Of a stretch of 64,000 bases of DNA, positions 54,789 through 64,000 are shown in pieces (positions within the stretch are counted from its first letter, which is position 1; each line of letters opens with the position of its first letter). The position numbers and the translations under genes are program-made. The stretch spans positions 124,001 through 188,000 of the forward strand of contig NZ_JACGVC010000049.1 in the NCBI RefSeq assembly GCF_014077005.1, in the 5' to 3' direction. The notes under the pieces were generated by a model that was not told where the DNA came from, made no database searches, and saw only the letters and a list, made by a program, of their open reading frames with translations. This DNA is from Colwellia sp. MB3u-45 (GTDB taxonomy: Bacteria > Pseudomonadota > Gammaproteobacteria > Enterobacterales > Alteromonadaceae).

Positions 54789-56882
54789 TTAGAAATTATA
54801 ATCAAATGTTGCACCAAATACCGCCGGCTCAGCTAATTGATAATAGGCTTTTGCGCTATATTCGTCTCTTGGATCATTGCCAAAATAGAAACCACGCGTA
54901 GCATAACTTTCATCAAACAAATTACGCGCCCATACCTTCACTTGCCAGTCATCTTTTGCATAACTCATTGACATATTAACCACTTCAATGGCTGCAGATT
55001 TCTCGTTATGACTATCAGAGAATAAAAATTCGTCTTTACCGTCAACAGAAATATTCACCCGTAAGTGATCTGATAATTGATAATTCAAACCAAGATTAAA
55101 TTGGTAGCTAGGGGCATGTGCTTGTTCGTCACCTGATTTATCATTGCCGTCAGCATCAATGAAGCCATTGTATTGGGTATCTAACAATCCAACAGCGCCA
55201 TAAATTTCAAGTTCAGGGCTAATCTGCCACCCTGCCTCTAGTTCAAGGCCTAAATTGGTGCCGGTTGCCGCATTACCTAAATATGAAACAAAGTCGGTAC
55301 TGCCGTCTTCACGTTCTTGTAAAAATGACGTGCGCACCTGCATATCATCCCTGTCCATGTAAAATACGGCGCTACGAACATAGGCTTGATTATCCAATAA
55401 ACTGACTTTATAGCCTAATTCGTAATTCCACAAATACTCAGCCGTGAACTCACGAAGTTCAGTGGGTAAACTGCCCTCAGTGTTGGCGCCACCGGCCTTG
55501 TAACCACGATTCACTGAGCCATAGAATAAATTATTTTTATCCGCTTGATACGACAACACCACTTTACCACCTACCATGGTATCGCTTGGATCAAAACTAA
55601 GTTGCTCTGAATCGGTATAATCTGCGTTTCTGCGCTCTAACCTTAAACCAGTTGTTAGACTTAACTGTTGAGTCAGTTGGCTATCAAATTGTATGAATGC
55701 TGCAATATTATCGCTATCAAAAGACGAGCTAAAATCACTAGACAAATAGGTATATTGACGTAATAAATCTTCTTTTTCTTGCTTGAAGTATATGCCTGTT
55801 ACCCAAGCGGTACTGCCATTGAAAATTTCACTTCCTTGCTCTGAAAGCGCTCTTAGCTCAAATGTTGCTGATGTTTTATCACGAAAATAATGATCTTCTG
55901 AGCTATATTCCCAAGCCGGACGAATACCCACATAGGCCCAATCTTCATCATAGCCGTAGTCTAATGCTGAGTCAGCATAGCTGATGATAGTTTCGAGCGT
56001 AAAATCGCTAAAGCCTTGATAGGTAAATTTAGTCGCTAACGCTTTGGTATCTTGGCGATCAAAACCGGGTTGGTCTGATAAGGTATGACGTGTATTGTCC
56101 AGTGAAAAGGCATCATAGCCATTGTCAAAATCAGCAATAAATGTAGTTATATCAAGAGTTAAATCTTTGCTTATCGCAATAGCTAACTTACCACGCATGG
56201 TTAATTCATCACGGTTGTTAGTATCATCACGATTTAAAAAGTCATTATCGATAAAACCATCACTACGGTACTGTTCAACCGCTAAACGATAATTCACCTT
56301 TTCAGTGGCTGGACCGGATAAAACCAAACCGGCGCTATAACTGTCATAATTTCCAGCAGAGAGTCTTACTTTACCTTCAAAGACATCGGTAGGCGCACTT
56401 GAAGTGATATTGATCATGCCGGCCATAGCATTAGCACCAAAGCGCGTACCTTGAGGACCACGATAAACTTCAACTTGTTCAACATCGAAAGTTGACGCTA
56501 TGCTGCCAATACTGGAAAAGTCTATACCGTCGATCACTAAACCCACAGAGGGGTTAATCGGTTCTTTGAATTGGCTACGCTCACCAATACCACGAATTTG
56601 ATAATACCTAGCGCGTTGTGTGCCACTAGAGAAATTAACATTGGGTGTACGAGCAATTATTTCTTCTAAGTTCTGTGCATTACGCGCGCTAATTTCATCG
56701 CTAGCGATAACAGATAAAGAACTGGCGGTTTTTTGTAGTGACATAGAGCGGAAGTCACCGTCTATGGTAATCACTTCTATTGTTTGCTCTGCAGTGTTAA
56801 TAGGAGTGTCAGCGGCAAAAGTTGTAGAAGCAACAATGCTGGTTAAAATAGCTAAAGTAATGGGTGATTTTATAAATGTCAT
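54789..56882 (-). CDS. TonB-dependent outer-membrane receptor, probable thiamine receptor
   Basis: Outer-membrane receptor of 697 residues: signal peptide ending TTFA (about 1-23), TonB box-like IEVITIDG near 35, plug domain (about 50-160, with AGMINITSSAP) and a 22-strand barrel ending in an aromatic residue (FDYNF). It is the first gene of the riboswitch operon, so its cargo is probably thiamine or a phosphate ester, as in Omr-type receptors of Alteromonadales. The cargo is inferred from the riboswitch only. Confidence 0.85.
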   Translation of the reverse strand: MTFIKSPITLAILTSIVASTTFAADTPINTAEQTIEVITIDGDFRSMSLQKTASSLSVIASDEISARNAQNLEEIIARTPNVNFSSGTQRARYYQIRGIGERSQFKEPINPSVGLVIDGIDFSSIGSIASTFDVEQVEVYRGPQGTRFGANAMAGMINITSSAPTDVFEGKVRLSAGNYDSYSAGLVLSGPATEKVNYRLAVEQYRSDGFIDNDFLNRDDTNNRDELTMRGKLAIAISKDLTLDITTFIADFDNGYDAFSLDNTRHTLSDQPGFDRQDTKALATKFTYQGFSDFTLETIISYADSALDYGYDEDWAYVGIRPAWEYSSEDHYFRDKTSATFELRALSEQGSEIFNGSTAWVTGIYFKQEKEDLLRQYTYLSSDFSSSFDSDNIAAFIQFDSQLTQQLSLTTGLRLERRNADYTDSEQLSFDPSDTMVGGKVVLSYQADKNNLFYGSVNRGYKAGGANTEGSLPTELREFTAEYLWNYELGYKVSLLDNQAYVRSAVFYMDRDDMQVRTSFLQEREDGSTDFVSYLGNAATGTNLGLELEAGWQISPELEIYGAVGLLDTQYNGFIDADGNDKSGDEQAHAPSYQFNLGLNYQLSDHLRVNISVDGKDEFLFSDSHNEKSAAIEVVNMSMSYAKDDWQVKVWARNLFDESYATRGFYFGNDPRDEYSAKAYYQLAEPAVFGATFDYNF

Positions 56883-57270
56883 TATGATCTCATAAATTCG
56901 ATTAGGAATACGTTATGGGATCCGGCATGGGGAAGTGAGGTAGCTACTCGGTATTAATCTGTAGCATTATAGTTAGCAAGCGAGTAATGCCTAAAAAATA
57001 TAAAGTTACATAACGGTAATGCGATTAGCTTAACCATTCCTACGCCGGTACTATCCGGTTCAGGTTCTAAGGGTTCGCTTCGCATCTCAGCCATTAAAAT
57101 TGTAAACAATTGTCAGGCACCCCTTGGTTCGATATGCATACTAACAATATTTGTTTAAAAGTACAGCGTAAAACCTAAATAAAAAAACTTTATATTGCCT
57201 TATCTTAACTTGAGCTATGGGCAATAAGTAATCAACCTTATCTAATAACATACTTATTTAAGCAATTAGT
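56883..57270. other. Leader region of the thiamine operon
   Basis: It contains the TPP riboswitch (57031-57127). The roughly 145 bp between riboswitch and receptor start holds the expression platform and no gene; the remaining 140 bp are upstream of the switch. Confidence 0.6.
57031..57127 (-). promoter_or_regulatory. TPP riboswitch (THI element)
   Basis: On the minus strand all conserved parts of the thiamine pyrophosphate aptamer appear in order: AGGGGTGCC, GGCTGAGATG, ACCCTTAGAACCTGAAC, CCGG and GCGTAGGAATGG. It precedes the TonB receptor gene. TPP binding should repress the operon, so the genes below are controlled by thiamine sufficiency. Confidence 0.95.
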
Positions 57271-57639
57271 TTACTTAGGGTTTAGCATTCTACCTAGCGG
57301 TTCTCCGCCCACTAAATGTAGATGAATGTGATAAACCTCTTGGCCAGCGTGTTGATTACAATTCATGATCAAACGATAACCGTCTTCTGCTATGCCCTCT
57401 GCTTGTGCCAGTTTCTTCGCAACAGTAAACATACGACCAATAGTTAGCTCGTCTTCTGCTTCAATATCATTAACTGTTGGAATGAGCTTATTAGGCACAA
57501 TTAAAATATGACTTTTAGCTTGCGGAGTAATATCACGAAACGCCGAAACAAGATCATCTTGAAAAAGTAACGGTGCTGGAATTTCTTGGCGAATAATTTT
57601 TGAAAATATAGTTTCTTCTGCTGTGTTGTTATCAGCCAT
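57271..57639 (-). CDS. hinT: HIT-family protein HinT
   Basis: Purine nucleoside phosphoramidase of the histidine triad family, 122 residues. The C-terminal triad HIHLHLVGG lies near residue 104, with the catalytic His second. N-terminal [20 protein letters not shown] near residue 9, and [11 protein letters not shown], are family-typical. It stands alone between the thiamine operon and aroG. Confidence 0.92.
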   Translation of the reverse strand: MADNNTAEETIFSKIIRQEIPAPLLFQDDLVSAFRDITPQAKSHILIVPNKLIPTVNDIEAEDELTIGRMFTVAKKLAQAEGIAEDGYRLIMNCNQHAGQEVYHIHLHLVGGEPLGRMLNPK

Positions 57640-57812
57640 GGTTTACCCTCTTTATACTTATGAATTTTTAGATCTTGAACATTTATAGTTTAACGATAAA
57701 CATGCTGATGACAAGGCTATATGTCATCCGCATGTTAAATTCTTTGGCTTTAATTAACTCAGTTAATTCACTATCACTGATGGGCAATCAACGTCATCAA
57801 TTGGCTATAATG

Positions 57813-57845
57813 AAAAACGCCAGTCAGGAATTAACTGACTGGCGT
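57813..57845 (-). terminator. Terminator of aroG
   Basis: ACGCCAGTCAG (57817-57827) and CTGACTGGCGT (57835-57845) with a 7-nt loop and, on the minus strand, five T's. Confidence 0.85.
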
Positions 57846-57897
57846 GATTAATAGCCTATGTTTATATTTTTCTGTTATCTATTGCTGATTAACATGA

Positions 57898-58953
57898 CTA
57901 AAGTGCGCGGCGCTGAATAACGGCTTGATCAAGTTCGGCGAGCAAAGTTTCAGTATCTTGCCAACCGATACATGCATCTGTGATGCTTTGGCCATACGTG
58001 CCCGTTTCACCAAGCGCTAAGTCTTGACGGCCTTCAACTAAGTGACTTTCTACCATCACACCAAAAATTTGCTTATTACCCGCACTCATTTGTTGGCAAA
58101 CGTCACGACAAACTAACATTTGATTTTCAAACTTTTTACTGCTGTTAGCATGACTAAAATCAATCATGATATTGGTGTTTAAACCTGACTTATCAAGTTG
58201 TTCGGTAACCGATTTAACACTATCGGCATCAAAGTTTGTGCTTCTACCACCGCGTAAAATGATATGACAATCTTCATTACCTGCCGTTTCAACAATGGCA
58301 GAATGGCCATATTTTGTTACCGAAAGGAAATGATGTGAAGCACTAGCAGCGCCAATAGCATCTATAGCAACTTTAATCGTACCATCGGTACCATTTTTAA
58401 AGCCAACTGGACATGATAAACCTGACGCTAATTCACGATGAACTTGGCTTTCTGTCGTGCGTGCGCCAATGGCACCCCAACACATAAAATCAGCCATATA
58501 TTGTGGGGTGATCATATCTAAAAACTCACCGGCGGTAGGTAAGCCCAAGTTATTTAAATCAAGCAGTAACTTACGGCCAATACGTAAACCATCGTTCAGT
58601 TGGAAGCTATTGTCCATATAAGGGTCGTTAATAAGTCCTTTCCAGCCGACAGTAGTTCTTGGCTTTTCAAAGTAAACGCGCATAACAATTTCTAGCGTGT
58701 CTTGATATTTTTCACGCAATTTAACTAAGCGCTCACCATATTCCAAGGCCGCTTTGGGATCATGTATCGAACATGGTCCGATAACCACGAGTAAACGATC
58801 ATCTTGGTTATTAAAAATGTCACTTATGGCTTTTCTGCCAGAAAAAACCGACTTTGTTGCTTGTTCTGATGAAGGAAATCGCTCAAGTAATGCGATAGGG
58901 GGTAAAAGTTCTTTGATATTTTTAATACGAACGTCGTCGGTTTGCTCAAACAT
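57898..58953 (-). CDS. aroG: 3-deoxy-7-phosphoheptulonate synthase (AroG type)
   Basis: First enzyme of the shikimate pathway: condenses PEP and erythrose 4-phosphate. The 351-residue protein follows E. coli AroG closely, from the N-terminal DDVRIKNIKELLPPIALLERFP through VVIGPCSIHDP near 55, the MRVYFEKPRTTVGWKGL segment near 90, and the GARTTESQVHRELASG segment near 163. AroG-type enzymes are feedback-inhibited by phenylalanine; the Ser/Phe effector residues were not checked. The upstream DNA (59015-59032) has a small perfect hairpin of unknown meaning. Confidence 0.93.
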   Translation of the reverse strand: MFEQTDDVRIKNIKELLPPIALLERFPSSEQATKSVFSGRKAISDIFNNQDDRLLVVIGPCSIHDPKAALEYGERLVKLREKYQDTLEIVMRVYFEKPRTTVGWKGLINDPYMDNSFQLNDGLRIGRKLLLDLNNLGLPTAGEFLDMITPQYMADFMCWGAIGARTTESQVHRELASGLSCPVGFKNGTDGTIKVAIDAIGAASASHHFLSVTKYGHSAIVETAGNEDCHIILRGGRSTNFDADSVKSVTEQLDKSGLNTNIMIDFSHANSSKKFENQMLVCRDVCQQMSAGNKQIFGVMVESHLVEGRQDLALGETGTYGQSITDACIGWQDTETLLAELDQAVIQRRAL

Positions 58954-59182
58954 ATTTTTTCTCTTTATACTGCGAATAATTGCTACTCAATATTTACGTC
59001 TAGACACCTAGATGATTAGCCTCTTGGCTAATTTATCAGTGTTATCACGCTAATAGCAACATAAAATACGAAAAAGACGGTATAATAAAATCATCTTACA
59101 TCAGAGCAAGATAAATACGCTTATTGTAGAAAACTCTGGTCGTATTTTTCATCAAACACATTCATCTAGGTTGCCAATAACT

Positions 59183-60202
59183 ATGACGCATTCTCAGCTA
59201 CCATTAATTGATTTACACCGACATTTAGACGGTAATATTCGCCCTAAAACTATTTGGGCATTAGCACAACAACATCACATCGTTTTGCCTGAAACTGACT
59301 TTGAAGCCTTTATTCCACATGTGCAAGTACAAGGCAGTGAAAACGATTTATTAGCTTTTCTCAGTAAACTTGATTGGGGCGTTGCTGTCCTTAAAACCTT
59401 AGATGACTGTAAGCGCATAGCGTTTGAAAACGTTGAAGATGCCTTTAACGCGGGTATTCATTATGCAGAATTGCGTTTTTCACCCTATTACATGGCCATG
59501 AATAATAATCTTGTGGTTGCTGATGTTGTTGCAGCGGTTATTGATGGCGTTAACGCAGCATGTAAGGTATACGACGTAAAAATTAACCTTATTGGCATTT
59601 TAAGTCGCACCTTTGGTGTAGAAAAGTGCCAAGCAGAGTTAGACGCCCTGCTTACTCATAAGCAACATTTAATTGCGGTTGATTTAGCCGGAGATGAATA
59701 CAACTTTCCAGGTGAAATGTTTGTTGATCATTTTAATCAAGTACAAAAAGCACAATTAAATGCCACTATCCATGCGGGTGAAGCAGCCGGGCCTGAGAGT
59801 ATTTGGCAAGCAATAAACCAATTGCATGCTAAGCGCATTGGTCATGGTGTTGCGTGTCATCGCGACGAGAAGCTTATGGATTATATGGTAAAACATGATA
59901 TTGCCATTGAGTCTTGTTTAACTTCAAACTATCAAACCGGTACCATTAAAGATTTAAGTCAACATCCCATTAAAGACTTTTTAGCCCGTGGATTATTGGT
60001 TTGTTTAAATACTGACGACCCTGCGGTACAAGGTATTGAGCTAAAAAATGAATATGAACTTGCTCGTAATACCCTAGGTTTTGATGATAACGATATCAAA
60101 CAGCTGCAAGAAAACTCGCTGAAAGCGAGCTTTTTATCAGACAGTGAGAAATCAGCGTTAAAGCAAAAAGTGTTGAATAATAACTCAAATTCATTGTTGT
60201 AA
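59183..60202 (+). CDS. add: Adenosine deaminase
   Basis: Deaminates adenosine to inosine in purine salvage. About 339 residues of the TIM-barrel amidohydrolase family. Zinc His pair is in DLHRHLDGN near residue 12, with other landmarks IHAGEAAGPESIW near 194, GHGVACHRD near 219 and LNTDDPAVQG near 275. ATG 59183 gives MTHSQLP; the frame also opens with a TTG four codons earlier. It is followed by xapX and deoD, which completes adenosine to hypoxanthine conversion. Confidence 0.92.
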   Translation: MTHSQLPLIDLHRHLDGNIRPKTIWALAQQHHIVLPETDFEAFIPHVQVQGSENDLLAFLSKLDWGVAVLKTLDDCKRIAFENVEDAFNAGIHYAELRFSPYYMAMNNNLVVADVVAAVIDGVNAACKVYDVKINLIGILSRTFGVEKCQAELDALLTHKQHLIAVDLAGDEYNFPGEMFVDHFNQVQKAQLNATIHAGEAAGPESIWQAINQLHAKRIGHGVACHRDEKLMDYMVKHDIAIESCLTSNYQTGTIKDLSQHPIKDFLARGLLVCLNTDDPAVQGIELKNEYELARNTLGFDDNDIKQLQENSLKASFLSDSEKSALKQKVLNNNSNSLL

Positions 60203-60252
60203 TTGTTGATCTTAAGTTAAAATAATTAATTAACAATCAACTAGGAGAACAC

Positions 60253-60423
60253 GTGTACGAAGTTATTATCGCGACAATAACAGGTATTGTTGTGGGCTTG
60301 ATATTTTCATTACTGAAATTACCCATACCTGCACCCCCTGTTTTATCGGGTATTGCCGGAATTTTCGGCATTTATTTAGGCGGCATCGGTTATCACTGGA
60401 TCATCGAGCGCTTTTTCAGTTAG
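60253..60423 (+). CDS. XapX-domain small membrane protein
   Basis: This 56-residue protein starts with GTG at 60253, preceded by a strong AGGAGA ribosome site. It has two hydrophobic helices around a P-rich loop (KLPIPAPPVLSG), the XapX signature. XapX genes are often next to xanthosine/nucleoside genes, and here it sits between add and deoD, in line with a nucleoside-related but unproven role. It is too short for most open-frame thresholds. Confidence 0.85.
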   Translation: MYEVIIATITGIVVGLIFSLLKLPIPAPPVLSGIAGIFGIYLGGIGYHWIIERFFS

Positions 60424-60551
60424 AATTCCACTTTAAATATTTAAAAGACATATCAGTAAAACATCCTTGATAGCGGCTGAATTGATACCATATATCAGCA
60501 ATGGCTAAAAACTTACTGTGATTGAAACACCACTAACAAAGGTTAACTCTC

Positions 60552-61256
60552 ATGGCAACAGCACATATAGAAGCAAACGCAGGTGATTTCGCTAAAACGG
60601 TACTTATGCCGGGCGACCCACTACGCGCAAAATATATAGCAGAAAATTTTCTTGATGATGCAAAATGTGTCACCCGTGTACGCAACATGTTTGGCTACAC
60701 GGGTACTTATAAAGGCAAACCCGTTTCAGTGATGGGCTCAGGAATGGGTATACCATCTATTTCAATCTACGCGACAGAATTGTATAAAGACTATGGCGTT
60801 GAAAGTATTATTCGCATTGGCTCTTGTGGTGCAGTTCGTGATGATATAAAACTACGCGACATCATTGTTGGTATGGCCGCAAGCACAGACTCAAATGTTA
60901 ATCGTTCACGTTTAAATGGTTGTGATTTCGCCGTTACCGCTGACTTTGAGTTATTACATAACGTGGTAAAAACAGCGGAAAAAACTGGTAAAAAAATTCG
61001 GGTAGGTAATATTTTTACCTCTGATTTATTTTACACACCGAACCCAGAAATGTTTGCCTTAATGGAAAAGTACGGTATTTTAGCTGTTGAAATGGAAGCT
61101 GCAGGTTTATACGGTGTTGCTGCTGAGTATGGTAAAAAAGCACTGACGGTATTAACCGTGAGCGATCATATTAAAACTGGTGAGCAAACCACAGCTGATG
61201 AACGTGAAACAACTTTCAAAGATATGATGGAATTGACCCTAGATAGCTTGTTGTAA
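60552..61256 (+). CDS. deoD: Purine nucleoside phosphorylase DeoD
   Basis: Phosphorolysis of purine (deoxy)nucleosides to base and (deoxy)ribose 1-phosphate. The 234-residue hexameric type: [16 protein letters not shown] near residues 19-34, [12 protein letters not shown] near 60, RIGSCGAV near 85 and [16 protein letters not shown] near 178-193. It follows add and xapX and has a strong terminator. Confidence 0.95.
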   Translation: MATAHIEANAGDFAKTVLMPGDPLRAKYIAENFLDDAKCVTRVRNMFGYTGTYKGKPVSVMGSGMGIPSISIYATELYKDYGVESIIRIGSCGAVRDDIKLRDIIVGMAASTDSNVNRSRLNGCDFAVTADFELLHNVVKTAEKTGKKIRVGNIFTSDLFYTPNPEMFALMEKYGILAVEMEAAGLYGVAAEYGKKALTVLTVSDHIKTGEQTTADERETTFKDMMELTLDSLL

Positions 61257-61270
61257 AGATTAAGCTAGAC

Positions 61271-61304
61271 AGTAAAAAGCCAGTCAATAGACTGGCTTTT
61301 TACT
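61271..61304 (+). terminator. Terminator of deoD
   Basis: GCCAGTC-AATA-GACTGGC extended by AGTAAAAA/TTTTTACT arms, 15 bp after deoD. Confidence 0.85.
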
Positions 61305-61368
61305 GTCACCTTTAGCACTATATTATCTAATCTTAATTATTTCACTGCTCGTGCATAATTATCAATAA

Positions 61369-61671
61369 TTACAACTTAATCCTGCCTTTATTAAGCTCTA
61401 ATGTGTGCTGACCTATACCTTTAACATGGCTTAAATCATCAAGAGATTTAAATTCACCCTTTAACTCTCGATAAGCGATGATTGCTTTTGCTCGCTTTTC
61501 TCCCACACCTTTTAATAAAGCTAAAGTTTCAATATCCGCTTTATTAATATCAATAACTTGTATTTCTTGAGATGAAATTACGGCTGGCGTTTCGTTGATG
61601 CCTTCCGCTTGAAGTGACAATGACATTACCGTAAATAAGATAACAAGAGAATAACAGATATGCTTTTTCAT
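61369..61671 (-). CDS. ComEA-like helix-hairpin-helix protein
   Basis: This 100-residue exported protein has a signal peptide of about 22 residues (ending LQA) and two helix-hairpin-helix motifs (IDINKADIETLALLKGVG near 38-55 and SLDDLSHVKGIGQHTLE near 76-92). ComEA binds incoming DNA in natural competence, but other HhH proteins of this size exist. No other competence gene is in the window. It lies between deoD and pyrF, transcribed with neither. Confidence 0.85.
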   Translation of the reverse strand: MKKHICYSLVILFTVMSLSLQAEGINETPAVISSQEIQVIDINKADIETLALLKGVGEKRAKAIIAYRELKGEFKSLDDLSHVKGIGQHTLELNKGRIKL

Positions 61672-61805
61672 AAGACCTTCCTTCTAATAAAATGAATTTC
61701 CATATAAATGAATTATCATAAATAATAATTCACCTTATTAGGTTTAGAAGTCTTATCGTTATTTGTCAAATAGATAGGGTGATAAATACAAGTTAATAGT
61801 TAAAA

Positions 61806-62501
61806 CTAACTAATTGATTGGTTAATTTCTTGTAATACAGCCTGTGGATTTTCAGCTTGAGTGATCGGACGACCAATCACTAAATAGTCTACGCCAACAT
61901 CTATTGCTTGTTGAGGTGTCATAATACGTTTTTGATCATCGGCATTGCTCCCTGCTGGGCGTATACCTGGTGTGACTAGTTTAAAGTCTTTACCTAATAA
62001 TTGCTTTAGTGATTCGGCTTCCATTGCTGAACAAACAACACCGTCTAAACCGGCTTTTTTAGTTAACGACGCTAGATCCAGTACATGTTCAGCCGGTGAC
62101 TTAGTAATACCTATTCCAGCAAGATCTTCTGGCCCCATACTGGTTAAAACCGTAACCGCAATCAATAAAGGTGCCTTATCTCCATAGGGCAATAAAGCCG
62201 CTTTGGCTTTTTCCATCATTTTAAGACCACCAGAAGCGTGTACATTAACCATCCAAACCCCTAAATCAGCAGCGGCTACAACTGCTTTCGCAACAGTATT
62301 AGGGATATCATGAAATTTTAAATCAAGAAACACGTCAAAATCACGCTGAACAAGTTCTTTAACAAAATCAGGGCCAAAATGAGTAAACATTTCTTTGCCT
62401 ACTTTTAATCGACAATCACTCGGCTGAATTTTATCTACAAAAGATAATGCCTCATCTTTGTTATCAAAATCTAACGCCACAACGACTTTTGCATCTCTCA
62501 T
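61806..62501 (-). CDS. pyrF: Orotidine 5'-phosphate decarboxylase
   Basis: Last step of UMP synthesis. The 231-residue TIM-barrel protein has [15 protein letters not shown] near 7-21 and the catalytic [15 protein letters not shown] near residues 60-74 with the Asp-x-Lys-x2-Asp tetrad. The [14 protein letters not shown] and [10 protein letters not shown] segments near 180 and 209 bind phosphate. It follows lapB by about 120 bp, as in E. coli. Confidence 0.95.
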   Translation of the reverse strand: MRDAKVVVALDFDNKDEALSFVDKIQPSDCRLKVGKEMFTHFGPDFVKELVQRDFDVFLDLKFHDIPNTVAKAVVAAADLGVWMVNVHASGGLKMMEKAKAALLPYGDKAPLLIAVTVLTSMGPEDLAGIGITKSPAEHVLDLASLTKKAGLDGVVCSAMEAESLKQLLGKDFKLVTPGIRPAGSNADDQKRIMTPQQAIDVGVDYLVIGRPITQAENPQAVLQEINQSIS

Positions 62502-62622
62502 GCTGTTTTCCTTACTAGGTAAATATTGTTATATAATTATGTTTTGGCATTTGCATCAGCAAGTCAAAAAATTTTAGGCTTGATCTGCTAACACTGTAAA
62601 ATTGGAGCACTAGAGTGTGGCG

Positions 62623-63792
62623 TTACTCGCCATCTAAACCCCGTATAGGTTTAAGTTGCTCCCAATCATGGCATGAAGGACATGACCAATAATGGGTGCT
62701 AGAATTAAAACCACAACTTCTGCAACTATAGCGGTGCTTAACATTCAGATAGGCTGAAACAAGCTCACGGATCACTTCAAGATTTTCAGAGGTATTTTCA
62801 GACTCGCCGTCATTCATTTGCATTTTCACAAAATACTTAAAACCACGGATAGTAGGTCGGCGATTTAATGCTGTTAAGATAAATTTTTTCGCCTGATTAA
62901 CACCCTTAACTTGCTCTATATGTGATAAATATTTGATAAGCGCTGATGTGGCACCCGTTTCTTCATAAACCTTTCTGATAAATTGGAAAAACTCTTCTTC
63001 AGCATCAAGTGCTTGATAACAAATAAACATTTTATCTATTACATCGGGAAAAAATTCTTTATCTTGCTCATAAATAGCCTTATAACATTGGCAGGCTTCA
63101 TTATATTGCTGATGATTTTCATATATTTGTGCCATCAACCAATTTGCTCGAGATGAATTAGGATCATGACTTAATGCATTATCTAATAGCTCAATGACTT
63201 CAATAAATTCATCTTTTTCTAATGCCAAAGTAGCAAGTTCACAATAGAAATTAGCTAAGGTATGTAAGAGTTTTGTGTCACGAGTTTTTGCGATGGCTTT
63301 TTTAAGCGCAATACCTTGTTGCCAATCTTTTGTTGATTGATAAATCTTCATTAAGGAGCTTAGCGATTTCAAACCATAAATTTTTGATTTTAGTAACTTA
63401 TGAAACATCGCTTCAGCGCGATCATATAATCCGGCGCTAAGAAAGTCTTTTGCTAATTCAAATACCGCTTGCTGTTTAGCACTATTAGGTAAGTGTTTTT
63501 GGCGCACTAAATGCTCATGCACTTTCAGTGCTCTATCAAGCTCACCGCGACGTCTAAATAAATTTGCCATGGCAAAGTGAGCTTCTACGGTATCATCTTC
63601 AACTTTTAACGCTTCAAGTAGATAATCAATCGCTTTATCTTGTTGATTCGAAAATAAATAATTTAATCCAGTAGAATATTTAATTGAAAGTTCTTGTGTA
63701 GCTGAATGGTCGTTTTGTTTAACGCTATTGCGTCCCATAAACCAACCATAGCCCATAGCAACCGGTAACAATAAGAATAATAATCCTAGCAT
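62623..63792 (-). CDS. lapB: Lipopolysaccharide assembly protein LapB
   Basis: Inner-membrane heat-shock protein that recruits FtsH to LpxC and so limits lipid A synthesis. The 389-residue protein has an N-terminal helix (about 1-17), TPR repeats over about 35-330 (for example AIDYLLEALKVEDDTVEAHFAMANLF split near 57-82) and a C-terminal rubredoxin-like metal site CRSCGFN and CPSCHDWE near residues 357 and 371. It begins just after lapA, with a 3-base gap region around the TAGTATG junction, and pyrF follows. Confidence 0.94.
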   Translation of the reverse strand: MLGLLFLLLPVAMGYGWFMGRNSVKQNDHSATQELSIKYSTGLNYLFSNQQDKAIDYLLEALKVEDDTVEAHFAMANLFRRRGELDRALKVHEHLVRQKHLPNSAKQQAVFELAKDFLSAGLYDRAEAMFHKLLKSKIYGLKSLSSLMKIYQSTKDWQQGIALKKAIAKTRDTKLLHTLANFYCELATLALEKDEFIEVIELLDNALSHDPNSSRANWLMAQIYENHQQYNEACQCYKAIYEQDKEFFPDVIDKMFICYQALDAEEEFFQFIRKVYEETGATSALIKYLSHIEQVKGVNQAKKFILTALNRRPTIRGFKYFVKMQMNDGESENTSENLEVIRELVSAYLNVKHRYSCRSCGFNSSTHYWSCPSCHDWEQLKPIRGLDGE

Positions 63793-63793
63793 A

Positions 63794-64000
63794 CTAAGAC
63801 TTCTTCTCCGTATTCAGTTGATTATTTTTGCTGGTCTTTATCATGCCAAGCAGCTTCCAAAACAAAGCAAATAATAATCCTAACACAAAACCTATTGAGG
63901 TAAATAAACTGACCGCTGCAGCAACTGAAAGATTAGTTTTTGCAATCAAATAATTTAAGGTCAGTACTTGATCATTTTGACTACCAAAAACAAATGCAAT
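63794..64000 (-). CDS. lapA: LapA, C-terminal part, truncated by the window end
   Basis: The minus strand from 64000 to the TAG at 63794 encodes 68 residues: VFGSQNDQVLTLNYLIAKT, then a hydrophobic helix with SLFTSIGFVLGLLFALFWKL split by the usual membrane turn, and a short basic tail (TEKKS). This is the LapA family (YciS), the partner of LapB in LPS control. The N-terminal helix lies outside the window. The TAG is 1 bp before the lapB ATG. Confidence 0.9.
   Translation of the reverse strand: MAFVFGSQNDQVLTLNYLIAKTNLSVAAAVSLFTSIGFVLGLLFALFWKLLGMIKTSKNNQLNTEKKS

Noticed and set aside
59015-59032. ATTAGCC-TCTT-GGCTAAT hairpin between aroG and add
   Set aside because: A perfect 7-bp stem but no T-run and no leader peptide was recognised, so an aroG attenuator is not supported.

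Overview
The window is a stretch of chromosome from an AT-rich marine gammaproteobacterium. The most likely family is Colwelliaceae (Colwellia or Thalassotalea type) in the Alteromonadales. This rests on low GC, a zwf-pgl-edd-glk-eda operon next to hexR and pykA, the 480-residue long-form GAPDH, DUF2989, DUF6279 and CPXCG proteins, and lapAB-pyrF synteny. The genus is an inference from gene content, not from a marker search.

Layout. 1-7.1 kb: a DMT exporter, a CPXCG zinc-ribbon protein, a two-domain nitrilase-fold protein lacking both catalytic cysteines, and a MlaA-like lipoprotein coupled to an RND/MMPL exporter. 7.1-14.6 kb: envelope and small enzyme genes (DUF4105 protein with a lipoprotein, gamma-glutamylcyclotransferase-like protein, beta-carbonic anhydrase, DUF3047 protein, small membrane protein plus PQQ-dependent sugar dehydrogenase). 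15.1-22.6 kb: the repair helicase RadD, then an accessory island of three proteins sharing one nuclease signature (D-x12-[E/Q]-x-K). Two of these end in SEC-C zinc motifs and the third is a membrane-anchored NERD protein. 22.6-23.5 kb is decayed DNA with a phosphatase gene remnant. 23.5-26.6 kb: frnE-like and yghU genes divergent from a TetR regulator and a HAD hydrolase, with three copies of one palindromic operator.

26.9-30.1 kb: tRNA-Ser(UGA), tag, a Bax-inhibitor-1 protein and tusDCB-tusE for tRNA 2-thiolation. 30.4-46.7 kb is the central carbon block: long-form GAPDH, gnd, gapA, the zwf-pgl-edd-glk-eda operon, hexR, pykA and pfkA. HexR-type palindromes lie before zwf and gapA, so Entner-Doudoroff flux and lower glycolysis are probably controlled together. 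46.8-52.5 kb: a LysR regulator divergent from a DJ-1/PfpI protein, a decayed stretch, SMI1/KNR4 and SirB2-like proteins, and a LytS/LytTR-type two-component pair.

52.5-57.1 kb is a thiamine salvage operon headed by a TPP riboswitch: TonB-dependent receptor, small thiamine-binding protein, PnuC/PnuT permease and an APH-fold kinase. 57.3-64 kb: hinT, aroG, purine salvage genes (add, deoD) around a tiny xapX gene, a ComEA-like protein, pyrF, lapB and the cut-off lapA.

The best candidate for an undescribed system is the three-nuclease SEC-C/NERD island at 17.3-22.6 kb. The strongest regulatory observations are the triple TetR operator, the TPP riboswitch and the HexR boxes. Short GACC-TGACCCC motifs and tandem micro-repeats in intergenic DNA mark further spots of past mobility or slippage. 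All assignments come from reading motifs and recalled families; no searches were run.
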